Assembly: GCA_913062865.1 (NCBI GenBank) | Contig: CAJXWO010000002.1 | Location: forward strand, 1-64,000 | Direction: 5' to 3' | Length of the DNA: 64,000 bases | Source of the DNA: an uncultured Paracoccaceae bacterium | Lineage (GTDB): Bacteria; Pseudomonadota; Alphaproteobacteria; Rhodobacterales; Rhodobacteraceae | Part shown: piece by piece, positions 42,691-55,699 of the stretch | Position numbering within the stretch: position 1 is the first letter of the stretch | How the letters are laid out: the number at the start of each line of letters is the position of its first letter | The notes under the pieces: model-generated | The model's database searches: none | What the model was told of the DNA's origin: nothing | The model's input: the letters and a program-made list of their open reading frames with translations, nothing else | Translations under genes and position numbers: made by a program

Positions 42691-43830
42691 TTAGCGAATA
42701 CCGAATTCGACCCCAGGTTGCCGTGATATCTGGCCTACGCGGTCCTTTAGCCAGCAGTCTTCTTTCTCGGTAACATAAGCGAAGGCTCGGCAACGTGCAT
42801 CTGAAGCACATTCAAGAAAGCAGCCAAGGAAACTGGAACCAGCAACACGTGCATAGTCTCCGCCAACGGAGTCCACGTTCGACTGCACCATGAAGCCACT
42901 CATTATCACGGAGTTCACCAAACCGGCCTCGATCCCCCCCAACGCGTCATCATTCGAAATAGAGATCGCGACATCGTCCTTGAGAAAGCAGACCCCGTGA
43001 CGTCGATTGTAGGTGAAAGCCTTGCAGATGCTGGAACCTTGACACGCCGTTTGACACGTTCTGGCTGAAACGTTGCGCAATATCTCGTAGTCGAAACCCA
43101 CGAAATCGACACCTTGGAACAACACTATTTCAGAATTTGGGGCCAACGGATCACGCTGGTTTTGAGACGCCTGAGCGCCAAAACATTCGATCTTCACAAC
43201 GGATGACGCGACTTCTTCGACGGTTGTGACTTCGTCCGACGGCGCGCGGATCGTGAAGTCATAGTCCAACCTAGACAGGTACCGGATTGCCACTTCCGAT
43301 TTGATGGCGAAATTCACGTTCTGGGCCCTGTCATAGACTGCCTCGGCCAAGGTTGCGTTGGAGATACCGACGACGGCGCCACTTTCGTCAATCACGGGTC
43401 CGCCTGAGTTCCCCGGCTGGATGGGAGCCGACATCTGAAACGTGGTATCATCACCCTTTATCCCCGATGTGGAATTAACGTTTCCAGTCGTCACCTTCAC
43501 GCTTTCTGACAGTACGTCCGCCAGTGGAAAGCCGATCGCCAGAACTGTCTCGGCGAGTCTTGGCTGACCGGGTCTCAGTGCCAGGGGCTTGACGTCCTGT
43601 GCCCGGCCTATGGTGGCCACCGCGAGGTCCAGAATGGGATCGGATGCCAAGACTGTTGCAGGCCCGTACTGGTCCACGATCAATGACACGCATCCTTGGA
43701 CGACATGGGCATTCGTCAGTACACGCCCGCCGCGATCAAAGAAAAAACCCGTTCCGGTCGAGTCCTGCGCGATCGCGCCATTTCCAAGGAGCCCGAACAG
43801 CATTCCCAAAGCAGCTGCAATACTTCGCAT
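42691..43830 (-). CDS. secreted trypsin-like serine protease with two PAN/Apple-like C-terminal modules
   Basis: Signal peptide [21 protein letters not shown]; catalytic H (LTNAHVV), D ([11 protein letters not shown]), S (QPGNSGGPV); two Cys-patterned modules ([27 protein letters not shown] and [27 protein letters not shown]). Confidence 0.85.
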   Translation of the reverse strand: MRSIAAALGMLFGLLGNGAIAQDSTGTGFFFDRGGRVLTNAHVVQGCVSLIVDQYGPATVLASDPILDLAVATIGRAQDVKPLALRPGQPRLAETVLAIGFPLADVLSESVKVTTGNVNSTSGIKGDDTTFQMSAPIQPGNSGGPVIDESGAVVGISNATLAEAVYDRAQNVNFAIKSEVAIRYLSRLDYDFTIRAPSDEVTTVEEVASSVVKIECFGAQASQNQRDPLAPNSEIVLFQGVDFVGFDYEILRNVSARTCQTACQGSSICKAFTYNRRHGVCFLKDDVAISISNDDALGGIEAGLVNSVIMSGFMVQSNVDSVGGDYARVAGSSFLGCFLECASDARCRAFAYVTEKEDCWLKDRVGQISRQPGVEFGIR

Positions 43831-43917
43831 TCGATCCTCAAATCTTCGAGCCGCGGTCACTAGTTCCTCTGTTTGTATCTGTAATTCTGATATCAGACAC
43901 TCGCCGCTATCGGCTTT

Positions 43918-44616
43918 TCAGGTTTTCATTCGCCCCAGGTCTCGCTTGCTGCGGCGCAGTTCCGCATCCAGCTCGCCGGGTTTGTGGCGTGCGGCATTAA
44001 GGGCCGTGTCGATGTCGTCGCCCGAAACGGCAGCGGCGGCGAGGCGGGACAGCGCGTAGGTGGCAACGCGGCGCGTGCCCTTGAGCGCGGCGCGGCTGAG
44101 GCCAAGCGCGGCAAGATAGGTGTGATAGGGCCCCAGGGTGCCGGGGCCGGTCACCGCCGTGCCCTCGGCCACCTGCGCACAGGCATCCGCATCGGTCGAC
44201 ACGTAAGTGCGGCAAATCATGGGCCGCGCCTCGTAGGCCCGGCACATGCGCGTTTCGGGGTCGAGCGCAGGGCAAGCCTTTGGGTGCCAGGCGCGACCGT
44301 CGGACTGCCCCGCAAGTGGCGCAAGCGCCGCGTGCAGGCGGCGTGCCTCGGCTTCGGTCATGGTGCCGCCATCCGCGCCAGACAGGATGCAGCAGAAGGC
44401 GCAGCCCTGGGCGCAGGCCAGACCAGGCGGGGTTGGCGCCCCCGACAGGGCCGCCTCTGCGATATCGGTGGCCGCCGTACCATCGGCCAGGTCCGCGACC
44501 GCATCGCCCGACGTGGTGTCGAGATACGCCAAGAGCGCCATACGCGCCCGCGCGGCCACCGAAGGCACGGTCGACACGCGGGCCTTGCCAATCCGGTCAC
44601 GCAGCGCCGTCTTCAT
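43918..44616 (-). CDS. YkgJ family cysteine cluster protein
   Basis: CAQGCAFCCILSGADGGTMTEAEARRL, CPALDPETRMCRAYEARPMICRTYVS. Confidence 0.88.
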   Translation of the reverse strand: MKTALRDRIGKARVSTVPSVAARARMALLAYLDTTSGDAVADLADGTAATDIAEAALSGAPTPPGLACAQGCAFCCILSGADGGTMTEAEARRLHAALAPLAGQSDGRAWHPKACPALDPETRMCRAYEARPMICRTYVSTDADACAQVAEGTAVTGPGTLGPYHTYLAALGLSRAALKGTRRVATYALSRLAAAAVSGDDIDTALNAARHKPGELDAELRRSKRDLGRMKT

Positions 44617-45218
44617 GCCAGCGTCACGCCCGCGTCTCTCATGCCCTGTTGCGCCGCGGCGAGCGACCCGTCGAGGTCGATCCCCCGGCACAGGTCCTGC
44701 CGCACGGTGACCTCAAAGCCCAGCCGGGCCGCATCCACCGCCGAGAAGTTCACGCAGAAATCCGTGGCGAGGCCCACCATGGTCAACCGCTCGATCCCGC
44801 GCGTGCGCAGGTAGCCTTCTAGACCCGTTGGCGTTTCGTGATCGTTCTCGAAGAACGCCGAATAACTGTCGATGGCGCGGCGAAACCCCTTGCGGATCAC
44901 CATATCGGCCCGGTCGGTGTTCAGATCCCGGTGAAAGGCCGCCCCCTGCGAGCCCTGCACGCAGTGGTCGGGCCAAAGCACCTGGGGACCGTAGGGCATC
45001 TGCGTCATCTCCATCGGGCTTTTTCCCGGATGCTGCGAGGCAAAAGAGGAATGCCCGTCCGGATGCCAGTCCTGCGTTAGGACCACCGCTTCGAACTCAT
45101 CCATCAGCGCGTTGATGCCAGGCACGATCTGGTCGCCCTCGGTCACCGCCAGCGCGCCGCCGGGGCAGAAATCGTTCTGGACGTCGATCACGATCAGGGC
45201 GTGTCGGGTATCGGCCAT
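44613..45218 (-). CDS. pncA: nicotinamidase
   Basis: ALIVIDVQNDFCPGGALAV, LTQDWHPDGHSSFAS, LWPDHCVQGSQGA, VGLATDFCVNFSAVDA. Confidence 0.95.
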   Translation of the reverse strand: MADTRHALIVIDVQNDFCPGGALAVTEGDQIVPGINALMDEFEAVVLTQDWHPDGHSSFASQHPGKSPMEMTQMPYGPQVLWPDHCVQGSQGAAFHRDLNTDRADMVIRKGFRRAIDSYSAFFENDHETPTGLEGYLRTRGIERLTMVGLATDFCVNFSAVDAARLGFEVTVRQDLCRGIDLDGSLAAAQQGMRDAGVTLA

Positions 45219-45331
45219 GGCGGGTCTCCTTTGTCCTGCCGCATAGGTGACCCGCCCATGGGCCTGCGTCAATGGCACTGCGGCGGCTGTGCCCCTTGCA
45301 GCAGGGCGGGCACGGGCGTATCTGGCCGCCC

Positions 45332-46264
45332 ATGTACACGATCGCGGCCCTGTATCACTTCACCCGGTTCGCGGACCCTGCCGCCGTGCAGGGCCCGCTC
45401 AAGGCGCTGTGCGACGCCCACGACATCCGCGGCAGCCTTCTGATCGCGCGCGAGGGGATCAATGGCACGGTCGCTGGGCCGCGGGCGGGGATCGACGCGC
45501 TCATCGCCCATATCCGCGCCCTGCCCGGCTGCGCCGATCTGGAGTGGAAGGAAAGCACCTCCGACCATCCGCCGTTTGGCAAGATGAAGGTCCGGCTGAA
45601 ACGCGAGATCGTCACGATGGGTCAGCCCGATGTGGACCCGCTGGCCGCCACCGGCCACTACGTTGCGCCAGAGGACTGGAACGAGCTGATCCGCAGCCCG
45701 GACGTGGCGGTCATCGACACGCGCAACGATTACGAGGTGGCCATCGGCACTTTCGAGGGTGCCATCGACCCGGGCACGCGCAGCTTTCGCGATTTTCCCG
45801 CCTGGTGGGAGGCCAACAAGGAGCGGTTCCACAACAAGCGCATCGCGATGTTCTGCACCGGTGGCATCCGCTGCGAGAAATCCACGAATTTCCTGCTGGG
45901 GCAGGGCGTACCCGAGGTCTTTCACCTCAAGGGCGGTATCCTGAAATACCTCGAAGAGGTGCCCGAAGACCAAAGCACCTGGCACGGCGATTGCTTTGTC
46001 TTCGACGGGCGCGTGTCCGTTGGCCACGGCTTGCGCGAGGGGCCACATCTGCTTTGCCACGCCTGCCGACGTCCGATCCTGCCCGCCGACCGCGCGCGCC
46101 CGGAATACGAACAGGGCGTGTCCTGTCATCATTGCGTGGATGAGACGAGCGACGCGGACAAGGTCCGCTTTCGCGAGCGGCAAAAGCAGATCGAACTGGC
46201 CCGCCAGCGCGGCGAGGTTCATTTCACCCCGCATCTGAACGCGCCAAACCCCGACGAGGGATGA
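45332..46264 (+). CDS. trhO: rhodanese-related sulfurtransferase, TrhO/UPF0176 type (tRNA uridine oxygenase)
   Basis: LYHFTRFADPAAVQGPLKALCDAHDIRGSLLIAREGINGTVAG; VIDTRNDYEVAIGTFEGAIDPGTRSFRDFP; FCTGGIRCEKSTNFLL. Confidence 0.93.
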   Translation: MYTIAALYHFTRFADPAAVQGPLKALCDAHDIRGSLLIAREGINGTVAGPRAGIDALIAHIRALPGCADLEWKESTSDHPPFGKMKVRLKREIVTMGQPDVDPLAATGHYVAPEDWNELIRSPDVAVIDTRNDYEVAIGTFEGAIDPGTRSFRDFPAWWEANKERFHNKRIAMFCTGGIRCEKSTNFLLGQGVPEVFHLKGGILKYLEEVPEDQSTWHGDCFVFDGRVSVGHGLREGPHLLCHACRRPILPADRARPEYEQGVSCHHCVDETSDADKVRFRERQKQIELARQRGEVHFTPHLNAPNPDEG

Positions 46265-46274
46265 AGGCAAGAGC

Positions 46275-46317
46275 GGCGGCCCGGCCTGGTCCTGTGAGGC
46301 AACCGGGCCGAACCGCC
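46275..46317. terminator. hairpin between convergent trhO and glpK; possible bidirectional terminator
   Basis: CGGCCCGG (46277-46284) pairs with CCGGGCCG (46303-46310), outer GG/CC pairing with an AA bulge; no strong T-tract. Confidence 0.35.
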
Positions 46318-46395
46318 ACCGCCCAACGGGATGCGGGCGATCACCGGTTTACCCCGCAAGGATTGAGATCCCGTTTCGGTCTTTGATCGAATTCT

Positions 46396-47880
46396 TCAGA
46401 ATGCCCGCGCGGCCGTCACGGCACGCGTCCAGCGGGCGTATTTCGCCTCGCGCGTATCCGCATCCATGACCGGCGCAAAATTCCGCTCGAGTGCCCAGGT
46501 CGCGGCAAAGCGGTCCTGATCGGGGTAAAGCCCCGCGCGCTGCCCGGCGAGCCAAGCTGCCCCCATCGCCGTCGTCTCGAGGATTTCGGGCCGGTCCACG
46601 GGCGCATCGAGGATATCGGACAGGAACTGCATCGCCCAGTCCGACGCGCTCATCCCCCCATCGACGCGCAGCGCCGTGCCGCCGCCGCCCGACCAATCGG
46701 CCTGCATCGCCTCGAGCAGATCGCGGGTCTGGTAGCCCACGCTTTCAAGCGCCGCGCGGGTCAACTCGGCCGGGCCGGAATTGCGCGTCAGGCCGAAAAC
46801 CGCACCACGACACTCGGCATCCCAATAGGGTGCGCCAAGGCCGGTGAAGGCCGGCACCATGACAACATCCTGCGTGGGGTCTGCGGTCTCGGCCAGTGAT
46901 CCGCTGTCGGACGCGCTGGCGATCATCCGCATTTCGTCGCGCAGCCATTGCACCACCGCCCCAGCGATGAAAATCGAGCCCTCGAGCGCGTAGGTCGGCC
47001 GCCCGTCCTGTTGGTAGGCGATGGTGGTGAGCAGCCGGTTCTGCGAAGTGACAGGCTCGGACCCGGTGTTCAAAAGCGCAAAGCAACCTGTGCCATAGGT
47101 TGATTTCATCATACCGGGCTGGAAGCAGGCCTGCCCGATGGTGGCCGCCTGCTGGTCTCCTGCCACGCCCAGGATCGGGATCGCGGCGCCAAAGATCGCC
47201 GGATCGGTCTGGCCGAAATCGGCGGCGCAATCCTGGACCTCGGGCAGGAGGGCACGGGGCACGCCCAGCATCTGGCACATCTCGTCCGACCAATCGCCCT
47301 GCCGGATATCGTAAAGCATGGTGCGCGCGGCGTTGGTGGCGTCGGTCACATGGACCGCGCCGCCGGTGAGCTGCCAGATCAGCCAGGAGTCGACCGTGCC
47401 AAAGGCCAGCTCGCCCGCCTCGGCCCGCGCGCGGGCACCGTCGACATTGTCCAGTAGCCAGGCCACCTTGGTCCCCGAGAAATACGGGTCCAGCAGAAGG
47501 CCCGTGGCCCGGGTCACCGCCGCCTCGTGGCCGTCCGCCTTGAGCCGCTGGCACATCTCGGACGTGCGCCGGTCCTGCCAGACGATGGCATTATGGATGG
47601 GCTGGCCCGTAGCCCTGTCCCAGATCAGGGTGGTTTCACGCTGGTTCGTGATGCCGATGGCGGTCACGTCGCCAGCCGCCAGCCCCGCCTGACCCAGAAC
47701 CGCGCGGCAGGTGTCGCGCACCGTGTGCCACAAATCGGCCGGATCATGTTCGACCCAGCCGCTGGCAGGATAGTGCTGCTTGAACTCTTCCTGCGCGACT
47801 CCGGTGATCTTCAGATCCGCGTCGAACAGGATCGCGCGGCTCGATGTGGTGCCTTGGTCGATGGCCAGAATATGCCCCAT
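46396..47880 (-). CDS. glpK: glycerol kinase
   Basis: [57 protein letters not shown]. Confidence 0.96.
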   Translation of the reverse strand: MGHILAIDQGTTSSRAILFDADLKITGVAQEEFKQHYPASGWVEHDPADLWHTVRDTCRAVLGQAGLAAGDVTAIGITNQRETTLIWDRATGQPIHNAIVWQDRRTSEMCQRLKADGHEAAVTRATGLLLDPYFSGTKVAWLLDNVDGARARAEAGELAFGTVDSWLIWQLTGGAVHVTDATNAARTMLYDIRQGDWSDEMCQMLGVPRALLPEVQDCAADFGQTDPAIFGAAIPILGVAGDQQAATIGQACFQPGMMKSTYGTGCFALLNTGSEPVTSQNRLLTTIAYQQDGRPTYALEGSIFIAGAVVQWLRDEMRMIASASDSGSLAETADPTQDVVMVPAFTGLGAPYWDAECRGAVFGLTRNSGPAELTRAALESVGYQTRDLLEAMQADWSGGGGTALRVDGGMSASDWAMQFLSDILDAPVDRPEILETTAMGAAWLAGQRAGLYPDQDRFAATWALERNFAPVMDADTREAKYARWTRAVTAARAF

Positions 47881-47958
47881 CTTCCCCCTCCCATGTCAGC
47901 GTTTCACGCCACTCTAACGGGACAAAGGACGAGCGCCAGCCCCCAGCGGGGCCAGCGA

Positions 47959-50376
<2,418 letters not shown>

Positions 50377-50477
50377 TCATGCCCATCCTTCGTATTTTTC
50401 TGATTTTATACGAGGTCTGGGGGTGAATGTCACGCAACCCATCTAGATTTTGCGGTTTTACGGCGGATCCCCCGACG

Positions 50478-50789
50478 TCAGAACGCCATGGGAACCGCGG
50501 GCAGCCAGACAAGCGCCAGAATAATCGTATGGGCCCGGGAAATCCGGTCCATTCGCGCGGTGAATTTGCGCTTGGACGTTTTGTGCTTGTAGACCCTTTG
50601 GGCAAACTTTGCGCCGGGCAAGCCGCCCACCGCGGCCCAGAACAGAAGCCTGCGCTCTGGCACGCGCCACGCCCCATCGATTGCGCGCTTCTTGTCGAGC
50701 GCAAACAGCGTGAACGTCAGCAGATTGATACAAATCACGTAGATCGTGACGCTCACGCAGAACGCGAGCCAGTAGAGACTTGCCGTCAC
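50478..50789 (-). CDS. DUF1294 domain-containing membrane protein
   Basis: GTG start; VTASLYWLAFCVSVTIYVICINLLTFTLFALDKKRAIDGAWRVPERRLLFWAAVGGLPGAKFAQRVYKHKTSKRKF; AAAGGA upstream. Confidence 0.85.
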   Translation of the reverse strand: MTASLYWLAFCVSVTIYVICINLLTFTLFALDKKRAIDGAWRVPERRLLFWAAVGGLPGAKFAQRVYKHKTSKRKFTARMDRISRAHTIILALVWLPAVPMAF

Positions 50790-50950
50790 CGGGTACACCT
50801 TTCCTTTGTTGTTTCCACCATAGCCAAACCTCTGGGCAAAATTTGGGCACGCCCGCCTGAAATCTCTGCAAAACGCAGGGCGCACAGACATTTTTTATTC
50901 AGCGTTTTCAGGGACTCGCGAAGTCTTGCCTGTTTTGTCACAAAGGAATG

Positions 50951-52054
50951 CTACCCGCACGTTACGTCAGACACATTTTCAGCTTCCGTAACTGCCAGGT
51001 ACTGCGCCCGGGACCCCAGGGAATCGAACAGCTCGGGGCCTGTACCGGTCATCCAGGCCTGAGCACCCAGCGCGCAGATCTCGTCGTACAGTGCCGCGCG
51101 GCGGTGCGCGTCGAGATGCGCCGCCACCTCGTCGAGCAACAAGAGCGGCGGCGCGCCGAATTCGGCCGCCAGCGCCCGGGCGTTTGCCAGGATGAGCGAC
51201 ACCAGCAGCGCCTTCTGTTCGCCCGTCGAACAGTCCCGCGCAGGCACTCCCTTGGCGGTGTAGACGCCCTCGAGATCGCAGCGATGCGGCCCGATGAGCG
51301 TGCGCCCGGCCGCCATATCGCGGGGGCGGGACGCCGCAAGCGCCTCTTGCAATGCCGCCACACCGTCGGGCAGGTCCATGTCCGGGTGGGTGAGGCGCAG
51401 CGACGCCGCCGGAAAGGCCGTCTCCGCCTCGGCTTGCGCTTCTGCCAGGGCCGCGATGGCCAGCCGCCGGTTGCAGTCGATCTTGGCACCTGCCTCGGCC
51501 ATTTGACGCTCGAGTGCCACATACCAACCCGCGTCGCGCACCTGGTCCTTGAGCAGCCGGTTGCGGTCGCGCATCGCCTTTTCGTAGGCCAGCGACAGAT
51601 CCGCATGGCCCGGTTCGAAACTGAGCGTCATGCGGTCCAGAAACCGCCGCCGCCCGTCCGCGCCCTCAATCCAGAGCCGGTCCATGGAAGGCACCAGCCA
51701 CAGCACGCGCGCAATCCGCCCCAACGCGACCTGCGCGGCCGTCTTTCCGTCGATCCGGACCTGCCGCGCTGCGCCGCCTTCGGACCAGATCTCGATCTCG
51801 TGCACCTGATCGAGACTGTCGAGGTGGCCGGTGATCTTCCATCCCAACGCCTCGGGTCGCCGGGTCATGTCTTCGGCGCTCGCTCTGCGCAGGCCACGCC
51901 CCGGTGAGAACAACGAGACCGCCTCAAGGATGTTGGTCTTGCCCGCGCCGTTCGTTCCGTGGATCGCCACCGGCCGCGGGTCGACCTCGATCACGGCGCG
52001 CTTGTGCGACCGGAAATGCGAGAGGGTCAGGCGGGTCAGCGCGAGCCGGGTCAT
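50951..52054 (-). CDS. recF: DNA replication/repair protein RecF
   Basis: LSHFRSHKRAVIEVDPRPVAIHGTNGAGKTNILEAVSLFSPGRGLR; LLLLDEVAAHLDAHRR. Confidence 0.96.
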   Translation of the reverse strand: MTRLALTRLTLSHFRSHKRAVIEVDPRPVAIHGTNGAGKTNILEAVSLFSPGRGLRRASAEDMTRRPEALGWKITGHLDSLDQVHEIEIWSEGGAARQVRIDGKTAAQVALGRIARVLWLVPSMDRLWIEGADGRRRFLDRMTLSFEPGHADLSLAYEKAMRDRNRLLKDQVRDAGWYVALERQMAEAGAKIDCNRRLAIAALAEAQAEAETAFPAASLRLTHPDMDLPDGVAALQEALAASRPRDMAAGRTLIGPHRCDLEGVYTAKGVPARDCSTGEQKALLVSLILANARALAAEFGAPPLLLLDEVAAHLDAHRRAALYDEICALGAQAWMTGTGPELFDSLGSRAQYLAVTEAENVSDVTCG

Positions 52055-52061
52055 CTGGGTG

Positions 52062-52106
52062 CCGTTTTCTTGAAAGAAAACGGACCGGACTTTTGAAAAA
52101 GTCCGG
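52062..52106. repeat. twin palindrome between dnaN and recF
   Basis: CCGTTTTCTT-GA-AAGAAAACGG (52062-52083), one A, then CCGGACTTTT-GA-AAAAGTCCGG (52085-52106); both perfect. Confidence 0.9.
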
Positions 52107-52112
52107 CGCCCG

Positions 52113-53231
52113 TCACACGCGCATCGGCATCACGACATAGACGGCGCTGGTGTCGTTGCCTTCGCGCATCAAGGTCGGATCGCCCGAGGAGTTGAACAGG
52201 AAGACCGCGTTCTCACGATCCACCTGGCTGGCAATCTCCAGAAGGTACTTGGCGTTGAACCCGATCTCGAGCTTGTCGTCGTCATAGGCCACGCCCAGCT
52301 CTTCCTCGGCGGCACCGCTGTCGGGCGCATTGACCGACAGGACAAGCCGGTCCTGATCGAGCTGCATCTTGACCGCGCGTGACCGCTCACTGCTGACGGT
52401 CGCCACACGGTCCACCGCGCGGGCAAACTCGGACGCGTCGACTTCGAGCCTACGGGTGTTGCCCGCCGGAATCACGCGGGTGTAGTCGGGGAAGGTCCCG
52501 TCGATCACCTTGGATGTCAGAGTGATCTCTGGTGTGGCAAACCGCACCTTGGTCTCGGACACCGACACCGCGATGTCCATGTCATCATCGTCCAGAAGCT
52601 TGCGCAACTCGCCTACCGTCTTACGCGGCACGATCACGCCGGGCATGTCCTCGGCGCCCGCAGGCAAGGGCGCGTCGATACGGGCCAGGCGGTGACCGTC
52701 GGTTGCCACACAGCGCAGCGACTTGCCGTCCTCGCCATCGGCCACATGCATGTAGACGCCGTTCAGGTAATAACGGGTCTCTTCGGTCGAGATTGCGAAT
52801 TTCGACTTGTCGAACAACCGCCGCAGCACCGCGGCCTTGGCCGAGAAATTGGCGGTATACTCTGACGACGCCATGACCGGAAAATCTTCCTTCGGCAGGG
52901 TCGCCAGCGAAAAGTTGGATCGCCCCGCCTCGACCGTGAGCCGTCCGGCGCCACCATCCTCGGTCAGCGTGACAAGCGCGCCATCGGGCAGCTTGCGCAC
53001 GATCTCGTGCAGCGTGGTGGCCGACACGGTCGTCGCGCCTGCGCGCTCCACCTGTGCAGGGGCCCGGTCCACGACCTCGACGTCAAGATCGGTAGCACGG
53101 AACTGAACGCCGTCGCCCTCGGCCTCGATCAGGACATTGGCCAAGATAGGGATGGTGTTGCGCCGTTCGACAACCGACTGCGCTTGTGACACGGCCTTGA
53201 GCAGCGTGCCGCGTTCGATGCTGAATTTCAT
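52113..53231 (-). CDS. dnaN: DNA polymerase III subunit beta
   Basis: MKFSIERGTLLKAVSQAQSVVERRNTIPILANVLIEA; C-terminal MPMRV. Confidence 0.97.
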   Translation of the reverse strand: MKFSIERGTLLKAVSQAQSVVERRNTIPILANVLIEAEGDGVQFRATDLDVEVVDRAPAQVERAGATTVSATTLHEIVRKLPDGALVTLTEDGGAGRLTVEAGRSNFSLATLPKEDFPVMASSEYTANFSAKAAVLRRLFDKSKFAISTEETRYYLNGVYMHVADGEDGKSLRCVATDGHRLARIDAPLPAGAEDMPGVIVPRKTVGELRKLLDDDDMDIAVSVSETKVRFATPEITLTSKVIDGTFPDYTRVIPAGNTRRLEVDASEFARAVDRVATVSSERSRAVKMQLDQDRLVLSVNAPDSGAAEEELGVAYDDDKLEIGFNAKYLLEIASQVDRENAVFLFNSSGDPTLMREGNDTSAVYVVMPMRV

Positions 53232-53377
53232 CCCTCGATCCTCCGCCATGCCGGGGTGCCGACAGTACTGCCTTTGCCGGATGGCTCAAGCCTTTTCAGG
53301 GTTTTGTCGGCTGTAATGGCAAGGGCGTCAAGGGGCGGGGGCCACCATTGCAGCAGCCCCGGGCCCAGGGGTCACGG

Positions 53378-54760
53378 TCAGGCTTCGAGCGCCCGGCGCA
53401 GCATCTCCATATCCTCGGCGATTTGCCCGTCCTGAAGGCACAGCTCTTCGATTCGGCGCACACCGTGCATGACCGTGGTATGGTCCCGCCCACCGAAGCG
53501 GCGCCCGATCTCGGGCAGCGACCGCGAGGTGAGTTTCTTGCACAGATACATCGCCATCTGCCGCGGGCGCGCCAGGCTGCGCACGCGCTTGGGGCCCACC
53601 ATGTCCGAGATCCGGATGTTGTAATGCTCGGCCACCTTCCGCTGGATCTCCTCGATCGTGATCTTGCGTTCGGACGCGCGCAGCACATCCGCCAGGCAAT
53701 CCTGCGTCAGCTCCATGTCGATGTCCCGCCCGACCAGCGAGGCAAAAGCGAAAAGACGGGTCAAGGCGCCCTCGAGCACGCGAACATTTGTGCTGATCCG
53801 ATGCGCAAGGAACTCGAGTACGCCGTCGGCCACGACCAGGTCAGGGTTCTGGGCGCGGTGGCCTTCGACCTTGGACTGCAGGATCCCAAGCCGCAGCTCG
53901 TAATCCGTGGGATGCAGGTCAACCACGAGGCCGCATTGCAGGCGGCTCTTGATCCGGTCCTCGAGGTTTGCGATCTCGCCCGGCGCGCGGTCGGCCGAGA
54001 TGATGATCTGCTTGTTCTGGTCCACCAGCGCGTTGAAGGTGTGAAAGAACTCTTCCTGGGTGCTGTCCTTGCCGGCGATGAACTGCACGTCATCGACCAT
54101 CAGCACATCGACCGAGCGGAAGAGCTCCTTGAAATCCATCATCCGGCGGTCGCGCAACGCCATGACAAAGCGGTACATGAACTGCTCGGCCGAGAGGTAA
54201 AGCACGTTCAGATGCGGGCAGCGCTCCTGCAGCTCCCAGGCGATAGCGTGCATCAGATGCGTCTTACCCAGACCAACACCACCGTAGAGGAACAAGGGGT
54301 TGAACGTCACCGGGCCGCCCTCGGCCACGCGGCGCGCGGCAGCATGGGCCAGCTCGTTGGGCTTGCCTACGATGAACGTGTCGAAGGTGAACCGCTTGTC
54401 GAGCGGCGCGCCGCTGATCAGGTCGCTCTTGTTCGGAGGCTGAGTCGGAACGGGCCCCGGCACAACTGCCTGCGGTTCCGCCGGGGCGCTTTCGGCCTGC
54501 GGCGCGGCGGACGTCCCGCGCGCTGCGATCTCGAAACCGATACGCCGCACCTGGGCGCCCAGGGCGTTCAGGTGATGCAGGATCAGCTCTTCGAAATTTT
54601 GGCTGACATAGTTGCCGATGAATTGGTTCGACACCGTGAACCGGGCCGTATCCTCGACAATGCCCATGAAGCCCATCGGCTTGATCCAGCTATTGTACTG
54701 GTGTTCCCCGATCGTGTCCCGGATCTTTTCCGCAGCCTGCCCCCAAATGCCTTCTGTCAT
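53378..54760 (-). CDS. dnaA: chromosomal replication initiator protein DnaA
   Basis: [65 protein letters not shown]. Confidence 0.98.
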   Translation of the reverse strand: MTEGIWGQAAEKIRDTIGEHQYNSWIKPMGFMGIVEDTARFTVSNQFIGNYVSQNFEELILHHLNALGAQVRRIGFEIAARGTSAAPQAESAPAEPQAVVPGPVPTQPPNKSDLISGAPLDKRFTFDTFIVGKPNELAHAAARRVAEGGPVTFNPLFLYGGVGLGKTHLMHAIAWELQERCPHLNVLYLSAEQFMYRFVMALRDRRMMDFKELFRSVDVLMVDDVQFIAGKDSTQEEFFHTFNALVDQNKQIIISADRAPGEIANLEDRIKSRLQCGLVVDLHPTDYELRLGILQSKVEGHRAQNPDLVVADGVLEFLAHRISTNVRVLEGALTRLFAFASLVGRDIDMELTQDCLADVLRASERKITIEEIQRKVAEHYNIRISDMVGPKRVRSLARPRQMAMYLCKKLTSRSLPEIGRRFGGRDHTTVMHGVRRIEELCLQDGQIAEDMEMLRRALEA

Positions 54761-55213
54761 TGTCCCCTGTTCCACATCCATTCTGTCTGTCCCCACCGTT
54801 CCGGACCACGCCCGGGCACGTTATGTTGTTGCGGCCAACCCAAGACCGCGACCACACGCTGCCAGACGCGTGGCAAGACGGCCGCAAGCGACCGGGATGC
54901 ACAAAGCAACAGCTCATAGTCACGCGCAAACAGGCCGTTGCGCGGCAGACGGAACGTCACTTCAAACACCACTCTGTGGACAGGCCGAGACGGATGTCTC
55001 GCAAGACCGGATCACGCGGCAACTGCGCATCCGGATCAACAGCAGGAACCCTCTTGTTAGCTCGTAACGCTGGCTATCGGGTTCGTCTGCGCCGGTCCCC
55101 CCAAGGCGATAAGACTCGCCCGAGTTGGATAGCAATTTGCTCAGCGGAGCGGCAACAGAACATATGCCTTGACACGAACCTTCTTGAACAGAATCTCTGG
55201 CGGGCCGCCCACG

Positions 55214-55242
55214 AAAAAGGCACCCCGAAGGGTGCCTTTTGC
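55214..55242 (-). terminator. rho-independent terminator of rpsT
   Basis: Minus strand AAAAGGCACCC-TTCG-GGGTGCCTTTTT just downstream of the rpsT stop. Confidence 0.9.
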
Positions 55243-55276
55243 GGCTAAGTCAGCCGAGCATAAAGCGCTTTTGCGA

Positions 55277-55540
55277 TCAGCCCAGAGCTTTGACCCGTGC
55301 GGACAGGCGTGACATTTTTCTCGCAGCCGTGTTCTTGTGGAAAACGCCTTTGGTGACACCGCGCATCAGTTCGGGCTGGGCGGCACGCAGGGCTGCGGTT
55401 GCGGCGTCCTTATCGCCGGAGGCGATAGCTTCCTCGACTTTGCGAAGATAGGTGCGGATGCGCGAGCGGCGTGCCTTGTTGACGGCAAAGCGCTTTTCGT
55501 TCTGGCGGGCGCGCTTCTTGGACTGCGGCGTGTTGGCCAT
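55277..55540 (-). CDS. rpsT: 30S ribosomal protein S20
   Basis: [39 protein letters not shown]. Confidence 0.97.
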   Translation of the reverse strand: MANTPQSKKRARQNEKRFAVNKARRSRIRTYLRKVEEAIASGDKDAATAALRAAQPELMRGVTKGVFHKNTAARKMSRLSARVKALG

Positions 55541-55699
55541 GGTTCTGTTCCCTTTCCCGGGTCGGTTGAATATCTGTCGCGCAACGGACCCTGGACCGGG
55601 TAGGACCGGTCGATTCTCCTGCCAGAGCGGGCACCACGCGCATGTGAGCGTGCCGCATACGTCAGAACGGCACGCTTGTAAACAGGCAACCGGCGGTGC

